From assembly GCA_017557505.1 (NCBI GenBank), contig JAFYYP010000054.1, positions 1-64,000 on the forward strand: 64,000 bases of DNA. Reading direction: 5' to 3'. Shown in pieces: positions 8,922 through 16,391 of this stretch (the first letter of the stretch is position 1; every line of letters begins with the position of its first letter). A model generated the notes under the pieces. That model was not told where the DNA came from and made no database searches. It worked only from the letters and a program-made list of their open reading frames with translations. The position numbers were made by a program, and so were the translations under genes. The DNA comes from Bacillota bacterium (lineage in GTDB: Bacteria; Bacillota; Clostridia; Peptostreptococcales; Anaerovoracaceae).

Positions 8922-10435
8922 GCAAAGACTACAGCAAACTGCAGAACGGCAGCGACGTGAGAGGCGTGGCGTCGGATCTGCTCGGAAAAGAAGTGAACCT
9001 GACGGTCGCCGCGGCGGACGACATCGCGTACGGCTTCGGCTTCTGGCTGTCGGATACGGCCGGCAAAGCGCCGACGGACTGCCGGGTGGCGGTAGGCCGG
9101 GATTCGCGCTTTACGGGACCCGCGCTGCAGGCGGCGGTGTGCAGCACGCTCAACCAGATGGGCTATACCGTGCTGGACTGCGGCCTCGCTTCCACGCCGG
9201 CCATGTTTATGAGCTGCGTGTTTCCGGAAACGGACTGCGACGGCGCGGTGATGATCACGGCGAGCCATCTGCCTCCGGACCGCAATGGTCTGAAGTTCTT
9301 CGAGCGGAACAAAGGCGGTCTGGATAAAGCGGACATCAAAGAGATCCTGCAGATCGCCGGGATGGGCCACCACGGCAGCGAGATAAAACAGGCGAAAAGC
9401 GAGTGGATCTCCTTCGATCTGATGAATTTGTACTGCGCGCATCTAAAATCGCGCATAGCGGCGATTTTAGGCCTTCCCGAGGGTCCTGAAACGCTGGGTG
9501 GACTCGCGGTCTGCGTGGACGCGGGCAACGGCGCCGGCGGGTTTTACGCAGGCGGCGTGCTGGCCCCTCTCGGCGCGGACGTGAGCAGCTCGCAGTTCCT
9601 GGAACCGGACGGCACGTTCCCCAACCACGCGCCGAATCCCGAAGACGCGGCGGCGGTCGCAAGCCTGTCGCGGCGGGTGCTGGAGACAGGCGCCGACCTG
9701 GGCATCATCTTCGACACCGACGTGGACCGCATGGCGGTCGTGGGTCACAACGGACGCGATATCGCGCGCAACGGCATCGTGGCGCTGGCGGCGCTGCTGT
9801 GCCCGCCGGGCGAGGACGGCAGCCGCGGCACGATCGTGACCGACTCCATCACGAGCACGCAGCTGGCGGCGTTCCTGAAGGAGAAAGGCTTCGAACATCT
9901 GCGGTTCAAGAGAGGCTACAAGAACGTCATCAACAAAGGACGTGAGCTGAACGCGGCAGGCACCTACTGCCCGCTGGCCATCGAGACGTCCGGCCACGCG
10001 GCCTTAAAGGAAAATTATTTCCTGGACGACGGCGCCTATCTGGCGGCGAAAGTCGTGGCGAAGGCTGCGGAGCTGAAGAAAGAGGGCAGGTATATCGAAG
10101 ATCTGCTCGCGGACCTGGCGGAACCCGCCGAGGCTGTGGAATACCGGCTGGGCGTTCAGGCGGAGGACTTCGCTTCCTACGCAGACAGCGTGCTCGAGGC
10201 GTTGCGGGAGAAGATCAGCAGCGGGCAGGTCCCTGGCATGACCCTGGAACAGCCGAATCACGAAGGCGTGCGGGTGAATTGCGAGGACGGCTGGTTCCTG
10301 ATCCGCAAATCGCTGCACGACCCGCTGATGCCGCTGAACGTCGAAAGCGGCGTGCCCGGCGGCGCGGCGAAGATCGCCGCGGCAGTCAAAGAACTGCTCG
10401 CACCGTTCGACAAGCTCGATCTGTCGAAACTGTGA
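8918..10435 (+). CDS. Phosphoglucomutase/phosphomannomutase family protein
   Basis: A 505-residue alpha-D-phosphohexomutase. The start at 8918 is chosen because of the ATGA overlap and because the family N terminus begins there (KLQNGSDVRGVA). Motifs: VGRDSRFTGP (substrate loop), ITASHLPPDRNGLKF carrying the phosphoserine (TASHxP), DTDVDRMAVV (Mg2+ loop), and ETSGH (sugar-binding loop). These point to a working mutase of the PMM/PGM class; phosphopentomutase or phosphoglucosamine mutase activity cannot be excluded. It is the last gene of the 3377-10435 run and is followed by a strong bidirectional terminator. Confidence 0.9.
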   Translation: MSKDYSKLQNGSDVRGVASDLLGKEVNLTVAAADDIAYGFGFWLSDTAGKAPTDCRVAVGRDSRFTGPALQAAVCSTLNQMGYTVLDCGLASTPAMFMSCVFPETDCDGAVMITASHLPPDRNGLKFFERNKGGLDKADIKEILQIAGMGHHGSEIKQAKSEWISFDLMNLYCAHLKSRIAAILGLPEGPETLGGLAVCVDAGNGAGGFYAGGVLAPLGADVSSSQFLEPDGTFPNHAPNPEDAAAVASLSRRVLETGADLGIIFDTDVDRMAVVGHNGRDIARNGIVALAALLCPPGEDGSRGTIVTDSITSTQLAAFLKEKGFEHLRFKRGYKNVINKGRELNAAGTYCPLAIETSGHAALKENYFLDDGAYLAAKVVAKAAELKKEGRYIEDLLADLAEPAEAVEYRLGVQAEDFASYADSVLEALREKISSGQVPGMTLEQPNHEGVRVNCEDGWFLIRKSLHDPLMPLNVESGVPGGAAKIAAAVKELLAPFDKLDLSKL

Positions 10436-10450
10436 CCCGGAAAAGACACA

Positions 10451-10480
10451 AAAAGACCCGGCCGCGCGGCCGGGTCTTTT
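10451..10480. terminator. Bidirectional intrinsic terminator
   Basis: A long GC-rich inverted repeat (AAAAGACCCGGCCG with its complement) flanked by A-run and T-run. It lies between the convergent phosphohexomutase (plus) and thioesterase (minus) genes and should serve both. Confidence 0.92.
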
Positions 10481-10490
10481 GCTTTTGGAT

Positions 10491-10886
10491 TTAATACAGC
10501 ATCTCGTCCGAAACGCAGAAGAAGATGCCCTGTCCGGCAGCGATCAGCGTGCCGTCGTCCGACGTGATGCGGAACTCTGCCACCGCCGTTCTTCTGCCGC
10601 GGTGCAGCAGCTTTGCCTCCGCGTGCAGCGTGCCTTCGGTCATGTTGCTGATAAATTTGCAGTCCAGTGACTGGGTCACATAGGTGCGGCCGTCGGTATG
10701 CACGCACGTGCCTGCCGCCTCGTCGGCCAGGCCCAGGATGGCGCCGCCGTGGAGAAATCCGCGGCTGTTTTTATGTTCCGGGCAGATGGGCATGTCGACG
10801 CGGGTAGCATCCGCGGACCATGCCACGGTCTCGTAATGCTGCGACTGGTAGAAACGGTCGACCTTTTCGGGCTGGATGGAAGCCAT
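10491..10886 (-). CDS. PaaI-type hotdog thioesterase
   Basis: A 131-residue single-hotdog protein, probably an acyl-CoA thioesterase. SRGFLHGGAILGLADEAAGT contains the HGG motif and the downstream acidic residue of the PaaI/DUF4442-like family; the central strand YVTQSLDCKFISN is typical. The start at 10886 overlaps the proC stop by one base (TAATG), indicating translational coupling. No link between proline synthesis and thioesterase action is obvious, so the pairing may be housekeeping. Substrate unknown. Confidence 0.85.
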   Translation of the reverse strand: MASIQPEKVDRFYQSQHYETVAWSADATRVDMPICPEHKNSRGFLHGGAILGLADEAAGTCVHTDGRTYVTQSLDCKFISNMTEGTLHAEAKLLHRGRRTAVAEFRITSDDGTLIAAGQGIFFCVSDEMLY

Positions 10887-11716
10887 TACTTTGCCTCCTC
10901 CGCCACAGCCTTGACCCGGTTCACAGCCGCCTGCACTGCGCCTGCCGCCGCGCCGCGGACCGCGTTCTGTTCGAGGTAGATGCAGCCCGCGATGGTGCTG
11001 CCGCCGGGGGAGCATACGCCGTCCTTCAGGACTTCGGGATGCACGTTGCCTTCGAGCACCATCTTGCCGGTGCCTGCGAGCGTCTGGGCCGCGATGCGGA
11101 TGGCGATGTCGCGGGTCAACCCGAGGGCGACGCCTGCGTCCGCCAGACCGCACAGGAACTGCGCGCAGAACGCCGGACCGCAGCCGGACACGCCGGTCAG
11201 CGCTTCGATGTTCTTTTCGGGCAGCACGACAGCCAGACCGAGATTCGAGAACATCGAGACGACTTCCTCCACCTGCTCGGGGGAGGCGTTCTTTCCGCCG
11301 CAGATGCCGGTCACGCCTTCGCCCACGCTCAGCGGCGTGTTGGGCATGACGCGCACGAGCGGCGTCTTTTTAATGAACGTTTCCATATAGTCCGTCGTGA
11401 CGCCGGCCATGATCGAGACGACCAGATGGCGGGCGGGATCCAGATACTTCTCCATCTGTTCCATGATGGCGTTGCCTTCGCCGGGATGGACGGCGATCAC
11501 CAGGACGTCCGAATCCTTCGTGATCGCGGCGACGCCTTCTTCACCGGACGTGTTGTAGGTGCGCACGCCCGGATACTTCGCTTCCAGGACGCCGCATTTC
11601 TCGTTGGTGCGGCAGGATACCGCGATATCGCCGGCGCTGCAGGCGCCGGTGCGGATGAGGCCGGAGAAGATGGCTTCCCCCATCTTGCCTCCGCCGATAA
11701 AACCGATGGTCTTCAT
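10886..11716 (-). CDS. proC: Pyrroline-5-carboxylate reductase
   Basis: A 276-residue enzyme that reduces 1-pyrroline-5-carboxylate to proline with NAD(P)H. The N terminus IGFIGGGKMGEAIFSGL is the Rossmann nucleotide-binding loop. RVMPNTPLSVGEG and the C-terminal block from GVSGCGPAF to CSPGGSTIAG are family signatures. Length is normal. AGGAGT precedes the ATG. It is the first gene of a two-gene minus-strand operon with the thioesterase and is divergent from the HTH-HipA gene, with 174 bases between them. Confidence 0.95.
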   Translation of the reverse strand: MKTIGFIGGGKMGEAIFSGLIRTGACSAGDIAVSCRTNEKCGVLEAKYPGVRTYNTSGEEGVAAITKDSDVLVIAVHPGEGNAIMEQMEKYLDPARHLVVSIMAGVTTDYMETFIKKTPLVRVMPNTPLSVGEGVTGICGGKNASPEQVEEVVSMFSNLGLAVVLPEKNIEALTGVSGCGPAFCAQFLCGLADAGVALGLTRDIAIRIAAQTLAGTGKMVLEGNVHPEVLKDGVCSPGGSTIAGCIYLEQNAVRGAAAGAVQAAVNRVKAVAEEAK

Positions 11717-11762
11717 AAAGCACTCCTTTGCCGTTTCGGTGTGATTTTCGTATTACCTGTCT

Positions 11763-11768
11763 ATTATA
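11763..11768 (-). promoter_or_regulatory. Candidate -10 box of proC
   Basis: TATAAT on the minus strand, 47 bases before the proC start. No good -35 is seen at 16-18 bases, so the assignment is tentative. Confidence 0.35.
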
Positions 11769-11804
11769 GCGGAAAACGGACGCATTTGCTACGGCAGAAA
11801 GGCC

Positions 11805-11833
11805 TTGACTTGCGTTCGCATATATGCTAACCT
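11805..11833 (+). promoter_or_regulatory. Promoter of the HTH-HipA gene
   Basis: TTGACT (11805-11810), a 17-base spacer, then TAACCT (11828-11833) preceded by TGC, giving an extended -10. The first dyad operator (11814-11831) covers the spacer and part of the -10. Confidence 0.6.
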
Positions 11834-11864
11834 TGTCTTACAAAGTGTTCGCACATACGCTAAC
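11814..11864 (+). promoter_or_regulatory. Two 18-bp dyad operators in the HTH-HipA promoter
   Basis: GTTCGCATATATGCTAAC (11814-11831) and GTTCGCACATACGCTAAC (11847-11864) are direct repeats 33 bases apart, about three helical turns. Each is itself a near-palindrome with arms GTT-N-GC and GC-N-AAC. The first overlaps the core promoter and the second lies just downstream. This layout is expected for autorepression by the HTH domain of the gene that follows. Confidence 0.7.
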
Positions 11865-11890
11865 TCAAAAGAAGAAACGGAGAAACCCCG

Positions 11891-13273
11891 ATGGATAATA
11901 AAGAAAACAAGGAAAAAGAATTCAACCGGCAGGTCGCCAAGAAGCTGCAGGTGGAACGCTGGATGAAGCAGGTCACGCAGCAGACGCTGGCGGAACGGAT
12001 GGAAACGACGAAATCCGCGATCTCCCGTCTGGAAAAGGGCGAACAGAACATCAGCATGGAAACAGCGGCGAAGTATGCCTATGCGCTGGGGATGGAGCCC
12101 GCTTTCCAACTGCAGGTGCAGGAAAGCATCGGGCTGTATCATGCCGGCACGGACTATTGCCTCCGGCTGTTCGACGACGATCTCATCCGCTTTTCCATGA
12201 AAGACGAGCTGGGGCTGCAGGTGCATATTCTGTGGATCGACGAAGAGAAAAAGCATCTGATGCCCGCCGGAATGGAACTTACCGACGAGGGGCTTGCCAA
12301 ATGGCTGAAGCGCAGGACGATCCCGAAGAACAGGGCATACGTGGAGCAGATCCTCGGCGCGTACGATCTGACCGTGAACGATACGAAAGAGATCCTGGAT
12401 CTGTGCAAAGGGCTTTCGCTGAACGACAGCTACTGGGTCGTCCCGGATGGTTTTGCGCAGACGTTCGACGAATGCAATCTTTACGACCACGACTTTATGG
12501 AGATCCTGTCGGTGATCGCTTATACAGGCGCGCCGTATTCCTTAAAGAAGATCACGACTTCCCCGGAATTCACGACGAACGGCATGCTCCGCAAAGCATG
12601 GCGGAACAAAGGAGAGAAGGGCATATGGCTCTACAAAGGCGGGACGGAAGATTTCGCCAACGCAGGGAACGAACCGTTCAGCGAAGTCATGGCTTATCAG
12701 ATCGCAAAGAAGATGGGGCTGAACGCAGTTCCGTATGAATTGGAGAATTGGAAGGGTATTCTTACGTCGAAATGCAAACTGTTCACGAACCGCTACTTCT
12801 CCTACGTGCCCGCCGGATGGGTCGTTCGGGAAGGCGGCATCCCGGCTTGCCTGACTTATTACAGGGAACTCGGTCCCGGCTTTGCCGACCAGCTTTGCAG
12901 CATGCTGGTCTTCGACGCGCTCATCTACAACGAAGACCGGCACTACGGCAACTTCGGCTTGCTGCGGGATAACCGCACCGGGAAATTCGTCGCCCCTGCG
13001 CCGATCTTCGACAACGGGATCAGTTTGTTCTGTTACGGTATGAAAAAGGATTTCGACACGCTGGAAGACTATGCGGCGACCCGCACCCCGCCTTACGGCG
13101 GAACGTTCGAGGACGTCTGCAAGCTGGCGATGGGACCCTTGCAGAAAGAACAGTTGCGCCGGATGATCAACTTCCGCTTCGACGATCTGGAACCCGTCAG
13201 CCTGCCCCGCTGGCGCATCGAAGCCATTGAGGAGCAACTGCAGAGAAGGGTGCAGCAGTTGCTGGAGATGTAA
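11891..13273 (+). CDS. Single-chain XRE HTH-HipA-like kinase
   Basis: A 460-residue protein joining a helix-turn-helix domain (about residues 13-70, with QQTLAERMETTKSAISRLEKG as the DNA-reading part) to a HipA/CtkA-like Ser/Thr kinase. Kinase features: SPEFTTNGMLRKAWR near 224-238, IWLYKGG with a likely ATP-binding Lys249, NEDRHYGN (347-354) as catalytic loop with Asp349, and FDNG (373-376) as the metal-binding DFG equivalent. In classical systems HipB (antitoxin/repressor) and HipA (toxin kinase) are separate proteins; here both functions lie in one chain, and no second small gene precedes it. Two operators in the promoter suggest autoregulation. Toxicity, substrate and whether the HTH restrains the kinase are inference. 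Confidence 0.85.
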   Translation: MDNKENKEKEFNRQVAKKLQVERWMKQVTQQTLAERMETTKSAISRLEKGEQNISMETAAKYAYALGMEPAFQLQVQESIGLYHAGTDYCLRLFDDDLIRFSMKDELGLQVHILWIDEEKKHLMPAGMELTDEGLAKWLKRRTIPKNRAYVEQILGAYDLTVNDTKEILDLCKGLSLNDSYWVVPDGFAQTFDECNLYDHDFMEILSVIAYTGAPYSLKKITTSPEFTTNGMLRKAWRNKGEKGIWLYKGGTEDFANAGNEPFSEVMAYQIAKKMGLNAVPYELENWKGILTSKCKLFTNRYFSYVPAGWVVREGGIPACLTYYRELGPGFADQLCSMLVFDALIYNEDRHYGNFGLLRDNRTGKFVAPAPIFDNGISLFCYGMKKDFDTLEDYAATRTPPYGGTFEDVCKLAMGPLQKEQLRRMINFRFDDLEPVSLPRWRIEAIEEQLQRRVQQLLEM

Positions 13274-13287
13274 AAGACCATAGAAAA

Positions 13288-13320
13288 ACTCCCGGTCCGA
13301 AGACCGGGAGTCTGTTCTAT
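13288..13320 (+). terminator. Terminator of the HTH-HipA gene
   Basis: A 10-bp perfect stem (ACTCCCGGTC with its complement) closed by a CGAA loop, followed by a T-rich tail, 15 bases after the stop codon. Confidence 0.85.
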
Positions 13321-13397
13321 ATTGATTTTTATTGCCATTGTGCCGTTATCCAGGTAAGAGTTATGTGTTAGTTCCATACGCAAGCAATTGGCGATTG

Positions 13398-13425
13398 AAG
13401 AAAACAGGCGAAAGCCTGTTTTCTT
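13398..13425 (-). terminator. Terminator of the GntR gene
   Basis: A 12-bp perfect stem (AAGAAAACAGGC with its complement) with a 4-base loop, 17 bases past the end of the minus-strand GntR gene. The A/T-rich outer stem provides a U-tract on the minus strand. Bases 13321-13397 hold nothing recognisable. Confidence 0.75.
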
Positions 13426-13442
13426 GTTTAGAATGAAATGTT

Positions 13443-14207
13443 CTACGCGCGGCTGTTCATCTGGAATTCCCAGGTGATGTACGTCCGGGACCCGACCAGA
13501 CGCACATGTTCGAAGGAGATCGGCAGTCCGGAAACGACCGAGTAACCGATATCATCTGCCAGGATCATCGGCGCTCCGATAGGAATGTGGAAAGCCATGG
13601 CTTCGTCCTCATTCGCGGAATATGCGCAGAGCGTCTTTTCGATGTGGCTGATGCGGGTCTCGGCGTTTTCGTTCAACAGATCGTAGGCGGAATGCTTCCG
13701 GTAAGTATCCTGATCCATGACCACAGCGCAAAGAGGGTATAGGAAATAATAATCGCTGATCGAAACTAAGGCGTCGTTTGCATAGCACAGTTTTTCGATG
13801 TGGATCACATCTTCCCCGGCTTTGATCTGCAGAGATTTTGCAACGTCTGCAGGCGCCGGAACGATCTGCATTTCGGTGATCTTATAGGAAGGGGTAAATC
13901 CGGAAGCCTTGGCTTCCTCGTTATAATAGTGAGTGGAATAAATGGAATCGATTTTCGCTCGCGGTGTCGCAACAAAGACGCCGCGGTTTTTTTCTTTATA
14001 GAGATGACCCTCGCTGACCAGTTCGGTAAATGCCTGTCGTACCGTTGTCCGGCTCAGGTCGTACATGTCGCAGAAATCTTTTTCTATGGGTAATCTGTCG
14101 TTGCTTTTTAGCGAACCATTTTTGATTTCGGAAAGGATGATTTGTTTCAGTTGGAAGTAGAGTGGAATAGCAGAGTTTTTTTCGATCGAATAGTCTAAAA
14201 AAGCCAT
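13443..14207 (-). CDS. GntR family regulator with UTRA ligand domain
   Basis: A 254-residue transcription factor of the HutC subfamily. Residues about 11-75 form the winged helix (LPIEKDFCDMYDLSRTTVRQAF is the region containing the recognition helix). The rest resembles a UTRA effector domain (IHIEKLCYANDALVSISDYY, then ILADDIGYSVVSGLPISFEH). Divergent from the TRAP transporter operon, it most likely controls the transporter and the CoA operon in response to their substrate or a CoA/acid intermediate. Candidate operators are annotated upstream of both operons. A long AT-rich intergenic region separates it from dctP. Confidence 0.9.
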   Translation of the reverse strand: MAFLDYSIEKNSAIPLYFQLKQIILSEIKNGSLKSNDRLPIEKDFCDMYDLSRTTVRQAFTELVSEGHLYKEKNRGVFVATPRAKIDSIYSTHYYNEEAKASGFTPSYKITEMQIVPAPADVAKSLQIKAGEDVIHIEKLCYANDALVSISDYYFLYPLCAVVMDQDTYRKHSAYDLLNENAETRISHIEKTLCAYSANEDEAMAFHIPIGAPMILADDIGYSVVSGLPISFEHVRLVGSRTYITWEFQMNSRA

Positions 14208-14259
14208 TAAGTAGGAGCCTCCAATATGGAATATAGATTATAGGGAACAATTTAAATAC

Positions 14260-14288
14260 ATTATACCAAGATAGAACATGATTAACAA
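14260..14288 (-). promoter_or_regulatory. Promoter of the GntR gene
   Basis: On the minus strand, TTGTTA (14288-14283), 17 bases, then TATAAT (14265-14260) preceded by TGG, giving an extended -10. The leader to the ATG is about 50 bases. Confidence 0.7.
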
Positions 14289-14534
14289 GCAGTTGTATTT
14301 AATTGGTATTGAAATATGTACAAGAATAATAGAAAAGTCTCTTGATGAAATGGATAAATCAAATCTATTTGATAGAAATTCGGAATAAAACAGAGTCGTT
14401 AGCAGCAACGGAGTAAATAAAATAATTACATTATGATCTGCTGATGAAACGCTTTTTCTATGCATTTTTTTTAAATACTAGCAGATTTCTTGCGTAACAT
14501 GTGAGAAATGGCCTAATTAATCAGAACATACTAA
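14289..14534. other. AT-rich intergenic stretch without visible genes
   Basis: About 250 bases between the divergent GntR and dctP promoters. It is far more AT-rich than the surrounding DNA. A 75-codon minus-strand reading frame (14238-14465) has no ribosome binding site and no recognisable product. No RNA structure or repeat was recognised, apart from a TAATTACA half-site at 14423-14430 that resembles the palindrome at 17700-17709. Confidence 0.5.
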
Positions 14535-14544
14535 TGTAATGACA
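14535..14544. promoter_or_regulatory. Candidate GntR operator upstream of dctP
   Basis: TGTAATGACA, one base from the perfect palindrome TGTAATTACA found at 17700-17709 in front of the CoA operon. It lies 13 bases upstream of the dctP -35 box. Both fit the loose GT-N-AC symmetry of GntR sites. Confidence 0.4.
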
Positions 14545-14557
14545 TCACTATATAATA

Positions 14558-14593
14558 TTGACAATTCAATACTGCTTTGATATTGTTAATTCA
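14558..14593 (+). promoter_or_regulatory. dctP promoter with overlapping repeats
   Basis: TTGACA (14558-14563), 17 bases, TATTGT (14581-14586). The -35 sits in an inverted repeat TATTGA-CAAT-TCAATA (14556-14571). In addition ATATTGNNAATTCA occurs twice (14555-14568 and 14580-14593), 25 bases apart, covering the -35 and -10. Such overlap suggests repression by a dimeric protein, most simply the divergent GntR. Confidence 0.6.
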
Positions 14594-14633
14594 TAGACAA
14601 AGACCCGTATCTTTTTAGAAAGAGGTGAAAACT

Positions 14634-15692
14634 ATGAAGAAGATCTTTGCACTATTGCTCTGTGCCATAATGTGCTTTTCGGTCATGACGGCATGCACGC
14701 AATCCAATCAGCCGCAGGGCACAGACACACCCGACGAACCGGAATCCGGTGACGTTCTTGTCATCAGACTGGCAAGTATCACTGCTGCCAACGATGATCT
14801 CTATGAATACAGATCCGGCTTGCTCTTCCAGGAAAAAGTTGAAGAGTATTCTAACGGGACCATGAAGGTCGAGTATTATCCTGCCAGCCAGCTGGGTAAT
14901 TCTACTGAGATGGTCGAAGGCGTTAGCGTCGGTACCATCAACATGGGTATGAGCGTCGGCTTTGATATCTATGCCAACCTCGACCCCATCTGCTCCGTTG
15001 TCGGTATGCCGTTCCTCTTCAAGGATTATGAGCATATGCATGCGTTCCTCGAAGGCGATAACGACGCCATCAAGACGATCAAGCAGAGCATGATCGACAA
15101 TGTCGATATTCGTGTTATGGGTTATTGCTATCGCCCGTTCCGCAGCGTTGTCACCATGGCAAAGCCGGTCTATGCTCCTTCGGATCTTGCCGGTATGACC
15201 ATCCGCAGCCCGGAAGCACAGGCGAACATGCAGTGGCTGACCGCAATGGGCGCGTCTCCTGTCACGATCTCCTGGAGCGAACTGTACACTTCTCTGTCCA
15301 ATGGCGCTGCTGAAGGTGCTGAAAACTCCATCACGGAATTCTATGGCGCCAATTTCCAGGACATCATCGGTTATGCGTCCGAGACCAACCACATGGCTGT
15401 TACGTGCCTGCTCACTGCAAACAATACGTGGTATGAGAGCCTGACGGACGAACAGCGCGCTGTTCTTGACAAGGCGTCCCAGGATCTGTCCGATTACAAC
15501 TGGGCGGGATTCCAGGAAGCTTCCGAGAAGGCATGGAAAGCTTTTGCTGACAAGGGCGTTGTTTGCATCAGACATGATGAAGTCGACGATGCTGCGTTCC
15601 GCGCTGCCAGTGCCGACATCTACAAGTACTTTGTAAACAAGGGTGACTTTACGGAAGAGCTGTATAACAGCATCCTCAACCTGAAGTATTAA
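14634..15692 (+). CDS. dctP: TRAP transporter substrate-binding lipoprotein (DctP family)
   Basis: A 352-residue extracytoplasmic solute receptor. The start at ATG 14634 is preferred over a GTG at 14625 because AGAAAGAGG ends at 14625, leaving 8 bases. The N terminus MKKIFALLLCAIMCFSVMTAC is a lipoprotein signal with lipobox MTAC. Family signatures are GYCYRPFRSVVTMAKPVYAP with the carboxylate-binding Arg region, and SWSELYTSLSNGAAEGAENS. DctP proteins typically bind organic acids. It is the first gene of dctPQM and probably delivers the substrate of the downstream CoA pathway; the ligand is not deducible. Confidence 0.95.
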   Translation: MKKIFALLLCAIMCFSVMTACTQSNQPQGTDTPDEPESGDVLVIRLASITAANDDLYEYRSGLLFQEKVEEYSNGTMKVEYYPASQLGNSTEMVEGVSVGTINMGMSVGFDIYANLDPICSVVGMPFLFKDYEHMHAFLEGDNDAIKTIKQSMIDNVDIRVMGYCYRPFRSVVTMAKPVYAPSDLAGMTIRSPEAQANMQWLTAMGASPVTISWSELYTSLSNGAAEGAENSITEFYGANFQDIIGYASETNHMAVTCLLTANNTWYESLTDEQRAVLDKASQDLSDYNWAGFQEASEKAWKAFADKGVVCIRHDEVDDAAFRAASADIYKYFVNKGDFTEELYNSILNLKY

Positions 15693-15774
15693 TGACAGGC
15701 AAACATTTTATCGTTTGATAGTTTCTTAAAGCAGGAGCTTTAGCGCGTATCACTAATTCAGATTTGTTTATGCG

Positions 15775-15804
15775 GGCGGCAGAGTACTTACGTATTCTGT
15801 CGCC
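15775..15804 (+). other. Stem-loop between dctP and dctQ
   Basis: GGCGGCAGAGTAC pairs with GTATTCTGTCGCC over 13 bp (two G-U pairs) around a 4-base loop. No T-run follows, so it is more likely a 3' stabiliser or processing hairpin that keeps the binding-protein message abundant than a full terminator. Bases 15693-15774 show nothing else. Confidence 0.6.
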
Positions 15805-15827
15805 TCAGCAAAAGCAAAGGAGAACCC

Positions 15828-16391
15828 ATGAGTAAAATTATCGATGCGTTATGCAAGGTGCTGCGGCATGTTGCGGGAGCTCTCATGATCTGTATCGTCA
15901 TCTGTGTAACGATACAGATCATCGCCCGGAGCATCTTGCACTTGTCGACGCCGTGGACAGAGGAGATTGCCAGATACCTGTTGATTTGGATGACATTTTT
16001 AGGCAGCCCTGTAGCGTTGCGAAAGGGCGAACATCTAATGGTCGATCTGCTGTATAGCAAATACCCTGCGAAAGGCCGTCAATGGGTGCATCTTCTCAGC
16101 GATGTTTCAATTGCTGCGTTTTGCACCTATCTTTTGATTTTTGGCATTCAGCTTTGCAATTCTCCGGTCGTAAAGCGGTTCAAATCGCCGGCGGCAGGTA
16201 TCCCCAGGACTTGGGTCTACTCTGCGCTCCCTGTCGGTGCGGCACTTATGCTTTTGATCGCTCTTTATGACGTTTACAACACGTATCAGATCATGAAGGG
16301 GAAACGCGAAGACACGACAGCCGGCACGGTTATAGATGAAAGCATAACTTTAGCTGAAATCGACGAACGGAGAAGGGAGGGATTGAAATGA
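15828..16391 (+). CDS. dctQ: TRAP transporter small permease (DctQ family)
   Basis: A 187-residue membrane protein with about four hydrophobic helices. PWTEEIARYLLIWMTFLGS is the conserved DctQ core, followed by LRKGEHLMVDLL. AAAGGAG precedes the ATG. It overlaps dctM by 4 bases (ATGA at 16388), consistent with the two membrane subunits being made together. It forms the small subunit of a Na+-driven carboxylate importer with DctM and DctP. Confidence 0.93.
   Translation: MSKIIDALCKVLRHVAGALMICIVICVTIQIIARSILHLSTPWTEEIARYLLIWMTFLGSPVALRKGEHLMVDLLYSKYPAKGRQWVHLLSDVSIAAFCTYLLIFGIQLCNSPVVKRFKSPAAGIPRTWVYSALPVGAALMLLIALYDVYNTYQIMKGKREDTTAGTVIDESITLAEIDERRREGLK

Noticed and set aside
14238..14465. 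A 75-codon minus-strand frame in the AT-rich gap before dctP
   Set aside because: It overlaps the GntR promoter, has no ribosome site and no recognisable product.
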